A stretch of 64,000 nucleotides of DNA from positions 434,001 to 498,000 of the forward strand of contig VZRR01010833.1 of NCBI GenBank assembly GCA_013398015.1, in the 5' to 3' direction. The DNA is from Oreocharis arfaki (taxonomy: Eukaryota; Chordata; Aves; Passeriformes; Paramythiidae). Below, piece after piece: positions 22,801 to 35,520 of the stretch (the stretch's first letter is position 1; each line of letters opens with the position of its first letter). Position numbers and translations under genes: made by a program. The notes below the pieces were generated by a model. It made no database searches. It was not told the origin of the DNA and saw only the letters and a program-made list of their open reading frames with translations.

Positions 22801-25800
22801 AGGGAAGGAATAAACATGCAAAATGATGATTCCCTTTCTCACAACACAGCCAAATTTCACTGTGAAAAATTTGCAATGAAAATCAGAAACGCCTTGTCTG
22901 CCCAAGTCAAAGAGCCTTGACATTTATGATCAAAGGTACACAGATGAATTCTAAGACCTGCCACAGTCCAGTATTGAATCAAGAACAATGGTGAATGTGT
23001 TTAGCTGAAAATCAGCCAACATATTTTTTTTCTTTCTATACTGAGCGTTTTTCCACATTGAACTAAGAAACATTTACCACATTTGTGTTTGGAACTATTT
23101 GCTGCTTCTTTAGGAAACTGCTTTCAAAGGTGCAATCTAAATCCTGAACAATCCACACAGCCCTAAAATATTAAGGATTTAAACTTTGGTTATGGTTCAT
23201 ATTAACATTATTAGACTCCTGCTGCTACATCTAACTCCTTTGAACACATTATCAGAAATGTCAACCTACAATTCTACCATATCAAAATCTTCAGCTTTTT
23301 CTAAAATAGTGCAGACTTAAAGAGAAAATTCTTATTGCTAGGACTAAGTGAAGTTACCCATCTTTATCATCTCCCTCACTGCATGACACAAAAAGCCAGA
23401 TTATTTTAAAAGTTCAGAATAACTTATTTCATATTATCAGGCCTAAGAAGCATCTCACAGTTTTTGTCACCTTCCTTCCAGGAAAAAAAGAAGGTATTAA
23501 ATTCAACCAAGATTTTTCTATATCTACATGGTACACTACAAATGCAGAGCACAGCACTCAAACCATTTGTTTATTTAATAGTGTCCAGAATCTGCCATTT
23601 TGTACTGGCATAAATTTAATACATAGGTACCATATTATTTACTGTGTGGAAGATTTCCTAACTGTCATTAAAGTTAGAAAGAAGGATCTTCTAAACTCAC
23701 ACCTTCTGTCTCAGAAAACATTACAAGTGTTTGAGCATTCATCTCTAGTCCCAAAATAAAAAAATCAGTTGGTCATATTAAAAAAATAAGGTGTTATTTT
23801 AAATCATCATTCTTCTTTTCAGGTAAATAATTTTTCTTCAATTACTATCAACAACTCTGGTTTGTGGTTGCCAACTCCAGAACAAAATGTCATTTTGCAA
23901 ATAATTATCCCCACTTCAGTTAATGCCTTTATACTAATACACATCAGGCAAGAGAAAATAATAATAATTAAAAAACAGACCTTCAATCTTATCTTTTAAA
24001 TAAAAACAGGGTTAAGATGTGATTTCTAAATACTTTTTTACTTTACCAATAAAATTTATTTTGCTTATGGACCTTATAATTTTTAACAGCATTGAGAAAT
24101 TAATCTCCTGTTACTTTTCCACAGTTTTGCTGCTACAGTTGCTTTTCACTCTCATTCTTAAAATTCTACTGCAATTATTTTTCAAATTATTATCCTTCTA
24201 CCCATGTCCCTCAAAATGTTCTGTTTTTAGGGTAACTAACAGAGCAAATAATTTATTAAGGATAAAAATAATTTTGCAAAGATTTGCAGAAGCTGACAGA
24301 CTAAGAATTCTGCCAAATAGAACCCAAGCAGAGAGTAGAGGATTAGACCTCATCTAATCCACTGTTTTTTTTCAAACCAGAGTATTTAATATTGAACTAA
24401 AACCTTTGGAGAGTTTTATTTTTAGTGGCTTTCCATATTAAGCTTTGCTCTAAGAATTACAATTTAGGAAACAAACCAAAGAAATGTATTTCTTGTTTGT
24501 GAGTAAGGTATCATCATTAAAAGTCTTCCATTCCCCAAATGTTTTTTTTTTTTTTTTACTTTATGCCATATTTTAATTTTTCTGATAACTTTCATTGTAA
24601 ACATTATACTTCACTGAGCTTTGAATTTGAAAAAAAAATTTAAAAGGGAATTTATGCAATTAAAACAATCATTTGGTGATTCCAGTACACTATGTTTGAT
24701 AAGAGATGAAGAAAGTGACTGTTTTTACTAATTATTTCCATGTCAACATTGTACATGAAACTTGCTTTCAGTTTGGAGAAAACCAGGCCAGTGGGGCTGT
24801 ATCTATGCTGCCATTTAATTGAGTGATTTAGTCTATGAAATAGCTGAGAGAGAGCATCTCTCCAAATGTGGCAATATTTCGGCTATTTGAACTTTCTAGT
24901 GGCATATTATCTTAGTTACAATGTTAGGTGTGCCTGCCCTGAGAATAATTGCCATTTCTTGGTCCAAATTTCACACAGTGACCCTTGTTCTTACTGCTGA
25001 GAAGTGGACGGCGCTACAGCAGGCCATGGTGTTCCTCTGCTTCCCACTTAGTGCTCCTGCGGACCCAAGGCATGATTTCCTTCACATTTATAAGTTTTGA
25101 TCTTAAAAACGTAATTTTTTTCATTTCAAATTATCTGGCCTAATGTGGGATCTGCTGCAACAGCCTTTTTGAAACTAGCTAGGCCTGTCCCTGCAGAATA
25201 AATCCATCCCATGAAATGGCTAAAACCTCTCCCGGCACTGAGGAGCCAGAAGAGTTCTAGATCACCTCAAATTGCCTGTGATTTATCTGCCATGCAGGAC
25301 AGTCACAAGTTCTTTGCTGTGCTAGATCCTCAAACTTTTGTGATGAGCTTAACAAAGAAATCAGTTGGTAATCAAAGTAATTATGTTTAATCAGTGAATT
25401 TTCTGTCCAAAAAGCAACTAATCTGACAAAACCAAATCACTACCAATGAAGTTTGCTGAACACTTTATATGTAATTTCCAAAGTTTGCAGAAGTCAAATT
25501 TTCTAAGAAAAACAACTATTATTTCCATTAAAATTTTTTGTAAACTGGCATGATTTTTGACAGAATTACCAACTCGAGGAAGCACTCCCAATGCATACCA
25601 GCATTTCTTTCTTAGATTTTCTTTGTATACAAAGCAACGGTTTAGGTAGCCATTTCTGTAAGAAACGGGTAAAAGGTAGGATGTAGAAGAATATTCATCT
25701 GCTCCCCTGGACTCTCTGTATTCACACAACACTTCTGCATCTTCCCAAGTTTGTGAGCTGCAAGATCAAAGTGTGTAGTGACAATGCTCTAACCCTTTAG

Positions 25801-28800
25801 TGCCTTGCATTCTACACACTGAGCTGAATTTTACTTCCAAACAAAATTTTGGCTGCATTCCTTAGTGAGCACACATTGTTCTTGCATTGACAGACTATCC
25901 CATTCTCTCACTTGAAACAATTTGATGCATTTTTAGGGTTTTTTTAAACTTGTTCTAGATGGGCACAGCTTATATAATCAGTTTGAGCCACCAACTCCAA
26001 CATTGAAAAAGACAGTTCTTATTTTCTTAATTTAGGTCATTATGGTGAAATTGTATTTTCTCTACTTTGCTTTTTTGGTATAATTTGCAATTATGAGGAT
26101 AATTTAAAATACTCTTTAGAGTGAAATTTAAGTGTCTGTTGTATAGTTTTTCTCTTACTAACTCAACATCTAATTAAATGCAAACTTTGGGATTACATAG
26201 TTTGGTGAGAAATTTAGCACTGGATTTCAGTAAATAAAAAGAATACCTAATCATAAGCAATGCAGCAGTATTCTATGATTCTATATTATTATATATTGTG
26301 TAAATTTAATTGGCTTAGTAGTGCCTTTTTAACACAGATGGATTGCTCTAATCCTACCTGCCTTCAAACCATCAGACTGACCACATGTACATACGTGGAA
26401 TTTGAGTAGTAGTAGGAGTACTAAATTGGTAAAAATACTGCAACACCAAACCTAGATCGTTTTATATATATAAGAGCAGAACTGAGAATGCTATTTCTAA
26501 AGAGGCTCTTCAAGTTAATTTAATTGGTTTAAAAAAAAAAAATGGTCTTAACTGGAGCATAATGGCATAATACAGCCTTACAGTGAGGAGTACATGTAGA
26601 ACACAAGGGGAATTTTAGGCCTAACTGCATTTTCTGTCAGCCAGTATCTTAACCTAAAAGGATCATCTGGTCAGCCTCTTCTATGGCGTAGAGTTAAGGA
26701 AGAAAGAAAGAGTGGTTACAGCTTTTGCAGCCACAAGAAGAGGACAAAGGTGGATAGGGAAGCAGTGGGTATACTGTATAATAACTTCCAGCTGCTGTAT
26801 CGTCTGTCTGCTGGTAGGTATGGTGAAATAAATAAATGATCAAAATAAACTAATAAAAAAAAAATCAACAATGTCAGGATGAGTTTTTGTAAATAAGAAC
26901 CTGCAAGACAAGTGATATGAAAAGAGCAAGATGATTAAAATGCAGCATCTTATTTCTTATACATTAGGTAGATCAAAGCTCCTCAGTGATAACAAGGCAC
27001 TGATTGGGGGTTGCCACCTGTTTGGTCTCACTAGCAATGGAAATCTGTGAGGTGAAGCTGTGTTAAAGGTTGTCAGTACATGCTACACTTATGAATGGCT
27101 TACATTGAAAAAAACCCCCAAATTATTCTTATTTTGTTGAAAAGATTTACTCATTATTCACCTGCACATATGTTACTTTCTTTGTCAAGACAAAAAGGAT
27201 ATTCTGTATAAATCAGGAAGGTTTCATAAACAAACAAACAAAAATTGCAGGCGAATTCTCTTACTTGACGCACATCACTTTAAGATGGTGGTAAAAAGAC
27301 CTGAAGAGTATAAAATTAGAATATATTTGAGCTGTTGTTTTGGAGACTGCTGAGCCTTGCAGCAGGCTGAGCTCAGAGAAGAAAGATTGTGGCAAGCAAA
27401 TTGTCCAGGAAAACTAAATTCTGGACAACGAGGCAGGAGGCAGTTTTCTAGATGTTTTTTGGGTTGGTTGCCTTTTTTGTCTAACCTCTCCACAAAGATC
27501 AGAACATCTGTGATTTAAGGAAATGTTTGGGTAGAAATTCTGACAGTTGTTGGCAGGATCTAATAAAGAGTGAATTGAGAAAAGCTGAAAATCTGCAAAA
27601 TGCAACAAGGGAAGGCAAGGCAATCTTTATCAGCATCCCTAAAGCATGCCCCAGAACTGGCTAAACAGATGACCAGAACTCCAGTCTGGAGATGTCAGAG
27701 CAGCGCTGGGGTCTCAAGTCTTTAAATGACTATTTCTAGGAGATAAACTTAATGCATAATAGCAAGAAAAGGGGAGTGAGTAAGTTTAACAAAGATCTCT
27801 TTAAGTCGGTGGAAACTTAATTTGAATGCATAAAACAGGGGAAAAGGTTGCTAAGTACTTTAAAAACTATGTGTTCCAAAAGAAGAATTGTTTGGGAGGT
27901 CTCTGGATGTTATAAATACACCCACCGACCAAAACCAAGTTGGGACTGACACATGAGAAATTATTCCCCTTGGCTGACTCAATTCAAAGCAGAGAGGACT
28001 ACTGCGAGACCACACGACGTGGGCATTCCCTCACAGGCGAGTTTGATAAAGGATTCACGCTGACAGACTCTTTTCCACTCCTTATTTCTAGAATGGTGAA
28101 CAAATGGCCCAGAGCAAAGCAGAGCTGAGGGTTTTGCGCTCGATTTTCTCGAGAGAACACTGTGCAGATACGGATTTGCGTCTTGCTAGAGGCAAGTGTT
28201 TATTCCACAATACTTTGGGCACTGATGTGAAAAAACATGATACATGAGAGGGAATGCTGAGACCCACATTCTGATCCCTTTTAGAGTAGTAAAAACAAGA
28301 AGTAACTTTGCTGAAATCAATGAACATATCTCTCGACCCATGCAAGCTGCTTTAAATGCAGAACTTAAATTTGATTTCCAAATTTCTGGCAGCAAGTCTG
28401 ATGAGAGCCTAAACTGCTACCATCATAACCCTTGAGTCCTCTGGTTCTTCTGCTCATTTCAAGATTGTTAAGAGTACAATGAAGTATTTATTCTTCCTTC
28501 AGACTGGAAACAGGAGAAGAAATTATCGCATATCAAAGTAAGTTTTAACATGTAATAACCATATTAATAAGGTTTTAATTGCTTTTGTGCCATAGCACAA
28601 TTAAAATAGTGGAAAAGCAGATGAATGAGGAATGTGCAGGAATAAATATTTGTCAAATATGAAGATATAGAACACTGTCTGCAATGGAATTGTTTGGTAA
28701 TATTACAGCAGTATTAAAAGCATAAACACTCACACATTAACAGACAGTAATTTAGAAAACAAATGCAACTATGGCCAGAAACATAACCTCGTGGTGGTTT

Positions 28801-31800
28801 ATATCAAAATAGCTGACTTCAGATTCTGAAGTTCCAATCAGTGTCTGGAAATGATGGTGAGCTCATCCGTACACGATGTTTGGAAATCAGTTTTTTAACC
28901 TCTACTTTTCAGGTGATACTTAAGGTAATCTGAAGTATAGAGCTAAAACATGTTTTTCAACAATGGTGTTCTACTAGCTAAAAAGATCTCACTGGCAGAA
29001 ATCTGAAAGAAATTTCTTTCTAAACACTGAAGTAAAATTTCAAGATGCCTGTATTCCCAATTACTTGCACTAAAAGTTTATAGATGAGAAATAAAAATGT
29101 GATTTTGGTTTAGTAGTTCTAACTCTTGGTTTTTATTTTTTATTCCTGTAATCACTGACATTTCCAGCTACAAAATACAGTCTGTTACACTTAGGAAAAC
29201 AGCTGCAAGGCACTTATTTCCACTCTGGGGTTTCTATAGGTTGAAGCTGGGTATGATTTTAAAGAAGAATAATTTATGAAACAGAAAGTTGAGGACATTT
29301 CATTTGCTTACTTCTACTTCCAGAGTTTACTTTTTATTAGGGAAATCTGCAACTAGGATGGCAAATCTGAAACCCATGCTCACAGGGGTGGATCTCCTTC
29401 TGTATTTCTAGACCAAATGCAGAAACATCTTTTCTGAAGAACAGCTTCAGTAGCTTTTCCAAGGACATGCCTAAGTAGAAAGTATATACATATAATTGGG
29501 GAAAGACAGCATTTAACCATTTTGGATAATAAGAAACTGACAATTTCCTCTCATTTGACACACCGCTGCTCAAGGGTCTGTCAGAGAATGAATGAAGTCT
29601 GGAATGGAAAACAGTAGTCTGTCACAGATCCTTCCTCTCTACCTGTCACTTTTGCAATAAACAAGGCTATCAAACCCCTGCAATTTAGGTAAATATTTCT
29701 AATGATGCTACAGTTCAATTACTGTAAAGAGCTAATAATCTAAAAAGCTCTCCAAAGCTGATTTAAAAAAAGGTAAGTTACTTAATTGATGATTATAAGA
29801 TTCAGCACCACAGGAAAACAGTATTAAACTTAGATTTATGAAGAAGCTTGCTTAGACAGAATGCTAGGCATGAAACCTTTTAGTTAAATGAAGACTATAT
29901 TCTGGATTCAGTGAAAATTACTCCGTTTTTATAATGCTCCTCTCTTCCACTGAATTTATCTGTGAAGATCAAATGGCAAAATTCTGCAAAATACTACAGT
30001 TCAGTAAGTATCTTCACTGCAGTAGGATATGGAAGTCTGAAAGAGAGAAAATAAACTGCTTTAGCATGCTGAATCTCCCAGAAAGCACCTGAAAAGCCAC
30101 AAAAAAGGAAAAAAAAAGTAGAGTGAATCAGCACAGGGGGAAAATGAACTTGCGCTAGCAAAAAGGTGCTTCTGTAAAAGAAAGTGGTTGAACACATAAA
30201 CATATACGTAGGTATTTCAGAACCTCAGAGTTACTGCAGACCCCTTCTGTGTTAAAGCCCTCCAACACCCAAAAACCAAATGTCAACCCACCATGGATAA
30301 TTTTTAGTTTATCTGAGAGTGATTTTCCTCAGATATGTGAGCATTCACCATTTTTAAGGGTTTTCCAGTTCTGCAGATTTCATTAGCTGAAAAATTAATC
30401 AATACTGCAAGGGCAGGTTCTAGCAAGACAATCACTGTGTGAAAATGTGCCCCATCTATTAAAATACAAGAATATCTTTCATGAAATGGATAATACCTCC
30501 GGCTTTTACAATGCACTAGAGTGTATTTACTCGTTAAAGACTCTTTGCAAAATTATGCAAAATGAAGTATTTTAAGAAGATGAAGAGGAAAGAAAGAATC
30601 TTCCTGTGCCAAATTAAAACGCAGAGACATAATGCTAGAGAACATTTAGTTACTTCTGATCTGTGCTCATTACTGAAAAGCCAGGATACTGTGAAGTAAA
30701 CCAGCAGTCCTTCTACTGACCTCACGCTGCTCATCATCTACTTCCACTAACGTCCTTCCTCTTGCTTTTCTTTTCTTAACCCCTCTCTGCCTGCACAGAA
30801 AATATTTGTTTCTAGAGGAAAACTACCGTGTTCCCTGTATTGATGGTGTGCTTTTGGCTGAACAACACCCATGTGACAGCATGCCTCCAAGTGCGTTTAG
30901 GAGAGATGTAGTGCTAAATTGTTTCTCAAACTGCAAAATATTCCTGCAATGTGCTTCCAGAAAATTAATTCCCCTTTACACTTTGAGGAAAAAAAGTAGC
31001 CAGCACCACCTCTTCCAATAAAGGACATTGGAATATGCTTATAATCTACCTTGGTGCCCTTCAGGGGAAGATGCCATTTTTTCTCTCCTTGATTCTAAAC
31101 TGTGCAAGATGAGATGATATTTGAATATTGTTTCACTAGACATGATGTATGCACTTACATGTCAGTTCCTGAGGAAGGGGGAATAATTATATATAAATAG
31201 CATCACTTAACCACCAAACCCAGCATAGAGGAGATGCGCTCTCCATGTAACGGGGGGACTGACCATGTTTTGTCGTTCATGCATCTTTTACAGATTCTCA
31301 GCAGAATCTGTTACTTGGTACAGATTCTTGAGTAGAAGTGACAGACTTTATATGAAAGTGTACCATTGAGCAGCAGGCTGGCAAGGAATAAATGTCGCTC
31401 AGGAGGTTAGACATACACAGCTGTAGAGATTGTGAAATTCAACCTCTGCCCTGAAAAATAAATACCTTGAAAAAATGGGAAATTCTAGAACAGTGACATC
31501 CAAATGAATATAATAATTTTTCCTGTAATATATGGGTTTGAGCCTTTTCTATTTATGAATGACAAGTGAAGAAAAATCTTTTTTCGGAAACAAAAGCACA
31601 ACAAAACGCTTGCTGTTGCCCTGAATACTAATGATGGAAGACTGTTGCTATGGTGATGCTAATTTTAACGCTCTTGCCTGTGGACTTCATATGAACTGCC
31701 CGTTTTAACTTTTGCAAATGTCATTTACAAAATGAAAACCCATTAATGACTCGTGAGGGCACAATGTTCCACTTTAATTAGAATAATAAGGAATGCTGAT

Positions 31801-33553
31801 GCACAAAGTACAGGTTTGTGAATTGCTACAAAGCCCACACTGTCAAAATTAATTACCGCTGATGGGGACTTTGTTCTAATTTTTTTTTTTACAAAGGAAG
31901 CTTTAGAATAATACAACTGTAGCTTGACTTGAAGTTGAAAGCAGGCTTTCCTTTTAAAATCAAGGTGGAATAAAGAAGTTTCTGAGACTGATAGTATAGT
32001 AAAAAGTACAACTGTGCTTAGAACTGTGACTGAGTCATGCTAAAGGAGCACCAATTGCAGCAACGGGGAAATGAAAGTGCCAGTGCTGGAGGAAAAGTAA
32101 AATATTTTTCAGCTAAATATCTGCTCAGAAAAGCAGTTGGGATTTGGAAAATAGAGTTGGTGTTTTTGAAGAACTTAAAAAAAATAAATTGAGTGGGTGC
32201 TAAGATACGGTTCTGGTTTAAGTTAGTGGGGTATTGCTGTGACTTGTTAATTGCGAAGTGCTGAGACAAGTAGGTGATGTTTAAAAAAACAGCACAGATA
32301 GTAATAGTAATCTCTTTTGTAATGCACCAAGCCCTTGCAAATCATGAGCATACATCTCTCATGAGAAGGGAAAAAAGTGCAACTACCATTTCTAATTTTG
32401 AGGCAATGTCTGAGCATATAAAGTAGGTGCTATGCTGCTAACAGTGTGTCAGTAGTACTGACTGCAATGAGGAAAGCATACTGCAAAGAAAAGCATCACA
32501 GACAGCTGCTGAGAGTACATTATACAGACTAATTGTTATTATTAAATATCTTCATTGTAGCACTGCTTAGAGAATCTAATTTAGAGTTGAGATCCATTGT
32601 GTTGCATCCTGAATTAACAGAAAGGAAACTTGCCTTCTTTTGTGGAGAGCTGAGCTGGTGAAGGACTTGATTTGTCTTTGTGCCACATCTTTGGTTCAGT
32701 GTGAGATTGCTGGAAGTTCGACTGGTGTGAGGATTAATAGCTGCTAAAACATTTTTCTAAATTCTCATCCATGATAAACTATGGTTTAATGAATAGTCGA
32801 ACTTTCTTCCAGCATCACCAGCATGAAATCCACTCTGAGTCTATTGGTATACTCCAGTGCTGTTTGAAAATTGCTTGGCCAATTTTGCTCTTGAAGTGCT
32901 AGCTATTGTGCAAGCCTCTGTACTTAAATACAGCTCTGCACTTAAGATAGCTGGAATTTCATGGTATTGTACTAAAGAGAAATACAGCAAAAAATATAGA
33001 TATGACTGAGAATGGTTGTGTCTACCAAGCCTGATTGTAAGTTTTTCTGCCAGTTATTGGTAACTTAGAGCTTGTTTTCCTCTTGCTGTTTGGTTTGTGC
33101 AGAAGTAACTCGGTGACCACTGAACAGCATCGTCATCTATGACCCTCTTCTCCGAGCATCCACTCTTCATACAGGGTTGTTCAGAGAAGGGCTTTATGTT
33201 GAAAATGCCATTGACTATAATTTTTGCAGAGAATACTGGCATGCTCCTGTGCTGAATGCAGCTGTACCTGGTGAGATGCACAGCCATGAGACAGCTGTCT
33301 GCTCTTGGGAGCCAGTGGGCTCAGGGCTAATCCACACTTCTGCAGTACCTTGCCCTATGATACATTATCTCAGAACAAGAAGGGACGAGGCTGTTTTCTA
33401 CTCAGTAGGAAAAACCTTAGCAGCTGGTTGGAATTCAGAGGGAGCCAGAGCAAGCAGTAATTTACAAATATGGAGCTGATGTGTGTTTACAAACTGACAC
33501 TTGTAAGTCAAAGTTCGGTAGCTTACCAATACACAGAGGTTTAGAATTTATGG

Positions 33554-33600
33554 AATTAATCTGAAATTAGTCTGAAGTAATTAATCTGGATTAATCTGAG
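33554..33600 (+). repeat. Short imperfect tandem repeat, 11-bp unit
   Basis: Four copies of an AATTAATCTGA-like unit occur (33554-33564, 33565-33575, 33579-33589, 33590-33600), with a 3-bp insertion between the second and third. The last two copies create GGATTAATCT, a paired-type/bicoid-type homeodomain core. Whether it is bound by anything is unknown. Confidence 0.7.
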
Positions 33601-35368
33601 AGCTTCCTCACAGAAAATTGTAACTAAACACCATTACCAAGACAATTAGCTTTTTACAGTTTACTCTCCAGGCTCCTCAGACAAGAAAGTGGTATTTCTG
33701 ACAATGTCAGCTGCTGGCAATACTGATGGACAAAGAATTCAAGGGGTTTAAGTTAAAGGATCCTTTTGGCATGGAGACTTCTGTGGGATCAAGATCACCT
33801 CAGTTTTCTTCAAGACAGGTCACACACCTGGATAAGAAAGAAATATTTGTGTTGTTCCTTAAAATTCTCTGTTAATCCATGTGAATGGGTAGAATGTAAA
33901 ATGTATCTGCCTTTTGTGCAGAGGTACAGTGAGGCATCCAGTGGTAAGTAACCAAGCAATAAAGATGCTCCAAACTGTAATCTGGATTTAAGTGATGGAA
34001 AGAGTAACAACAACTCCAACAACTTCTAAGTTCTTCTCTCCTATTTCATATTCTGTGCAACAAAATATTTTGAGCTGTTATAATTCATTTTATGACTATT
34101 GTTAATACCGTGAACACAGCATCTTTTAATGAGACGATAATGGCTGAGGCTGAATGAGATTACTGCTAATCAGAGTGGCTGAGTACCAAGTAAAAATCAG
34201 AAGAAGAGAATCAGAAAGAAAAAAATATAGTTGTTTGGTGTAGGAAAAGGAGATAAATTATCTTAAGGACAAGCAACACTAAATGTGTAAGTAGGCATAA
34301 AGAGCATAGGATAGCCAACAGAGGCAGCAAAACATTTTGTGAAGTAATAGAAGTATCAACAGAGAAACAGTGATGTTTGAGAGAAAACATCTATTTTGAG
34401 CTTGGGACTTAATAACCATCTAAGGGCAAGTTCTATAAACAGGGAAGAAAACTGTAATTAACAAGTTTAGAAGTCATCAGCATAACTAAATTAAACAAAA
34501 CTCTGAAAGGAGAGGTGAGAAAGTAGAATAAAGAGGGTGGTGGGCTGGAGGCAGAATTTCTAGTGGGAGGACTGGCTCTGAAAAGGGAGCATAACAAAGT
34601 GAGGGGAAGATACAGAAGAAGAAAACAGTAAATTATTTCAAGGGAAAGCCTGACAACAAGCCAAGACTAGACATGAAAGGACAGCAGCAAGACAGTTTGT
34701 TGAAAGTGGTGGAATGACCTAGAAGAAAGTGAACACTGAAAAGATTCCTGGAACTGGACGGCAGGAAATTGTTAGTGACCTTATTAAGAGCTGTTTTAAG
34801 GAGAAAATGGAACAGAAGCTAGAAATGATTGGACAGGAAAAAAAACATGGACTGGAAAAAGACACAAATTCCAAGAAAAAGGAGGGCAATGTTCTGCATA
34901 TTGAACACTGTCAGAGAAAGGATTTGTTTTGTTTTATCAAGGGCAGTCCTGAAGAGAGACTTCCATGTAAGGAAAGAAGGAGCAGATAAACTTCAAAGAA
35001 AATACATCACTAGAAATCTAAAGTTCTAAACAAGTCATTTTGATATGCTCCTAATGTCTGAGGGACTGAAGAAGTTAAGCAAATAGACTTGTTCTCTAAT
35101 ATTCAGCTACTTGTTGTCCGAAGTGTCATTCTTCCAATTTCTTGTTGTGAAACATACCATCTGTAACTTGTGCTTACTTCAACGAAACTTGTTTCAAACA
35201 AGAATTTTCTCCTTCAAATGAACAGTGCTTTTCAATCCTATTTCCCTCACTGTGACAAGCCCTTTTCTCTGAATTCCTACTGCTGCAGAGTACTATGGCA
35301 GCAGCTTGATGAATGTGCTTTCCTTTGTTGGGGACAGACCATATGGTTTATCATTGGTTGAGTAGTCC

Positions 35369-35520
35369 TTCTCTTTTTTTTTTTTTTCGCTAATTTCTAA
35401 TTAGTGTTCAAAAAAGAAAAAAACCAGACCAAAAACCCCCCAAAACCCAAACAAAAACAAAAAAAACCCACTGACAAACAAAAATCCCCAAAACACCCCA
35501 AACCCCCAAATTCAAACACA
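35369..35520. repeat. A/C-rich simple repeat (G/T-rich on the DMD sense strand)
   Basis: A T12 run at the left is followed by AAAACCCC-type degenerate sequence to about 35512. On the minus (sense) strand this gives G runs of 3 to 6 separated by T-rich spacers, a candidate G-quadruplex in the nascent DMD transcript. It is the largest low-complexity block in intron 62. Confidence 0.85.

Noticed and set aside
26269..26285. TATTCTATGATTCTAT, like a plus-strand CR1 terminus
   Set aside because: Only the terminal octamer repeat resembles CR1; the sequence upstream of it is unlike the CR1 3' region. It is treated as chance.
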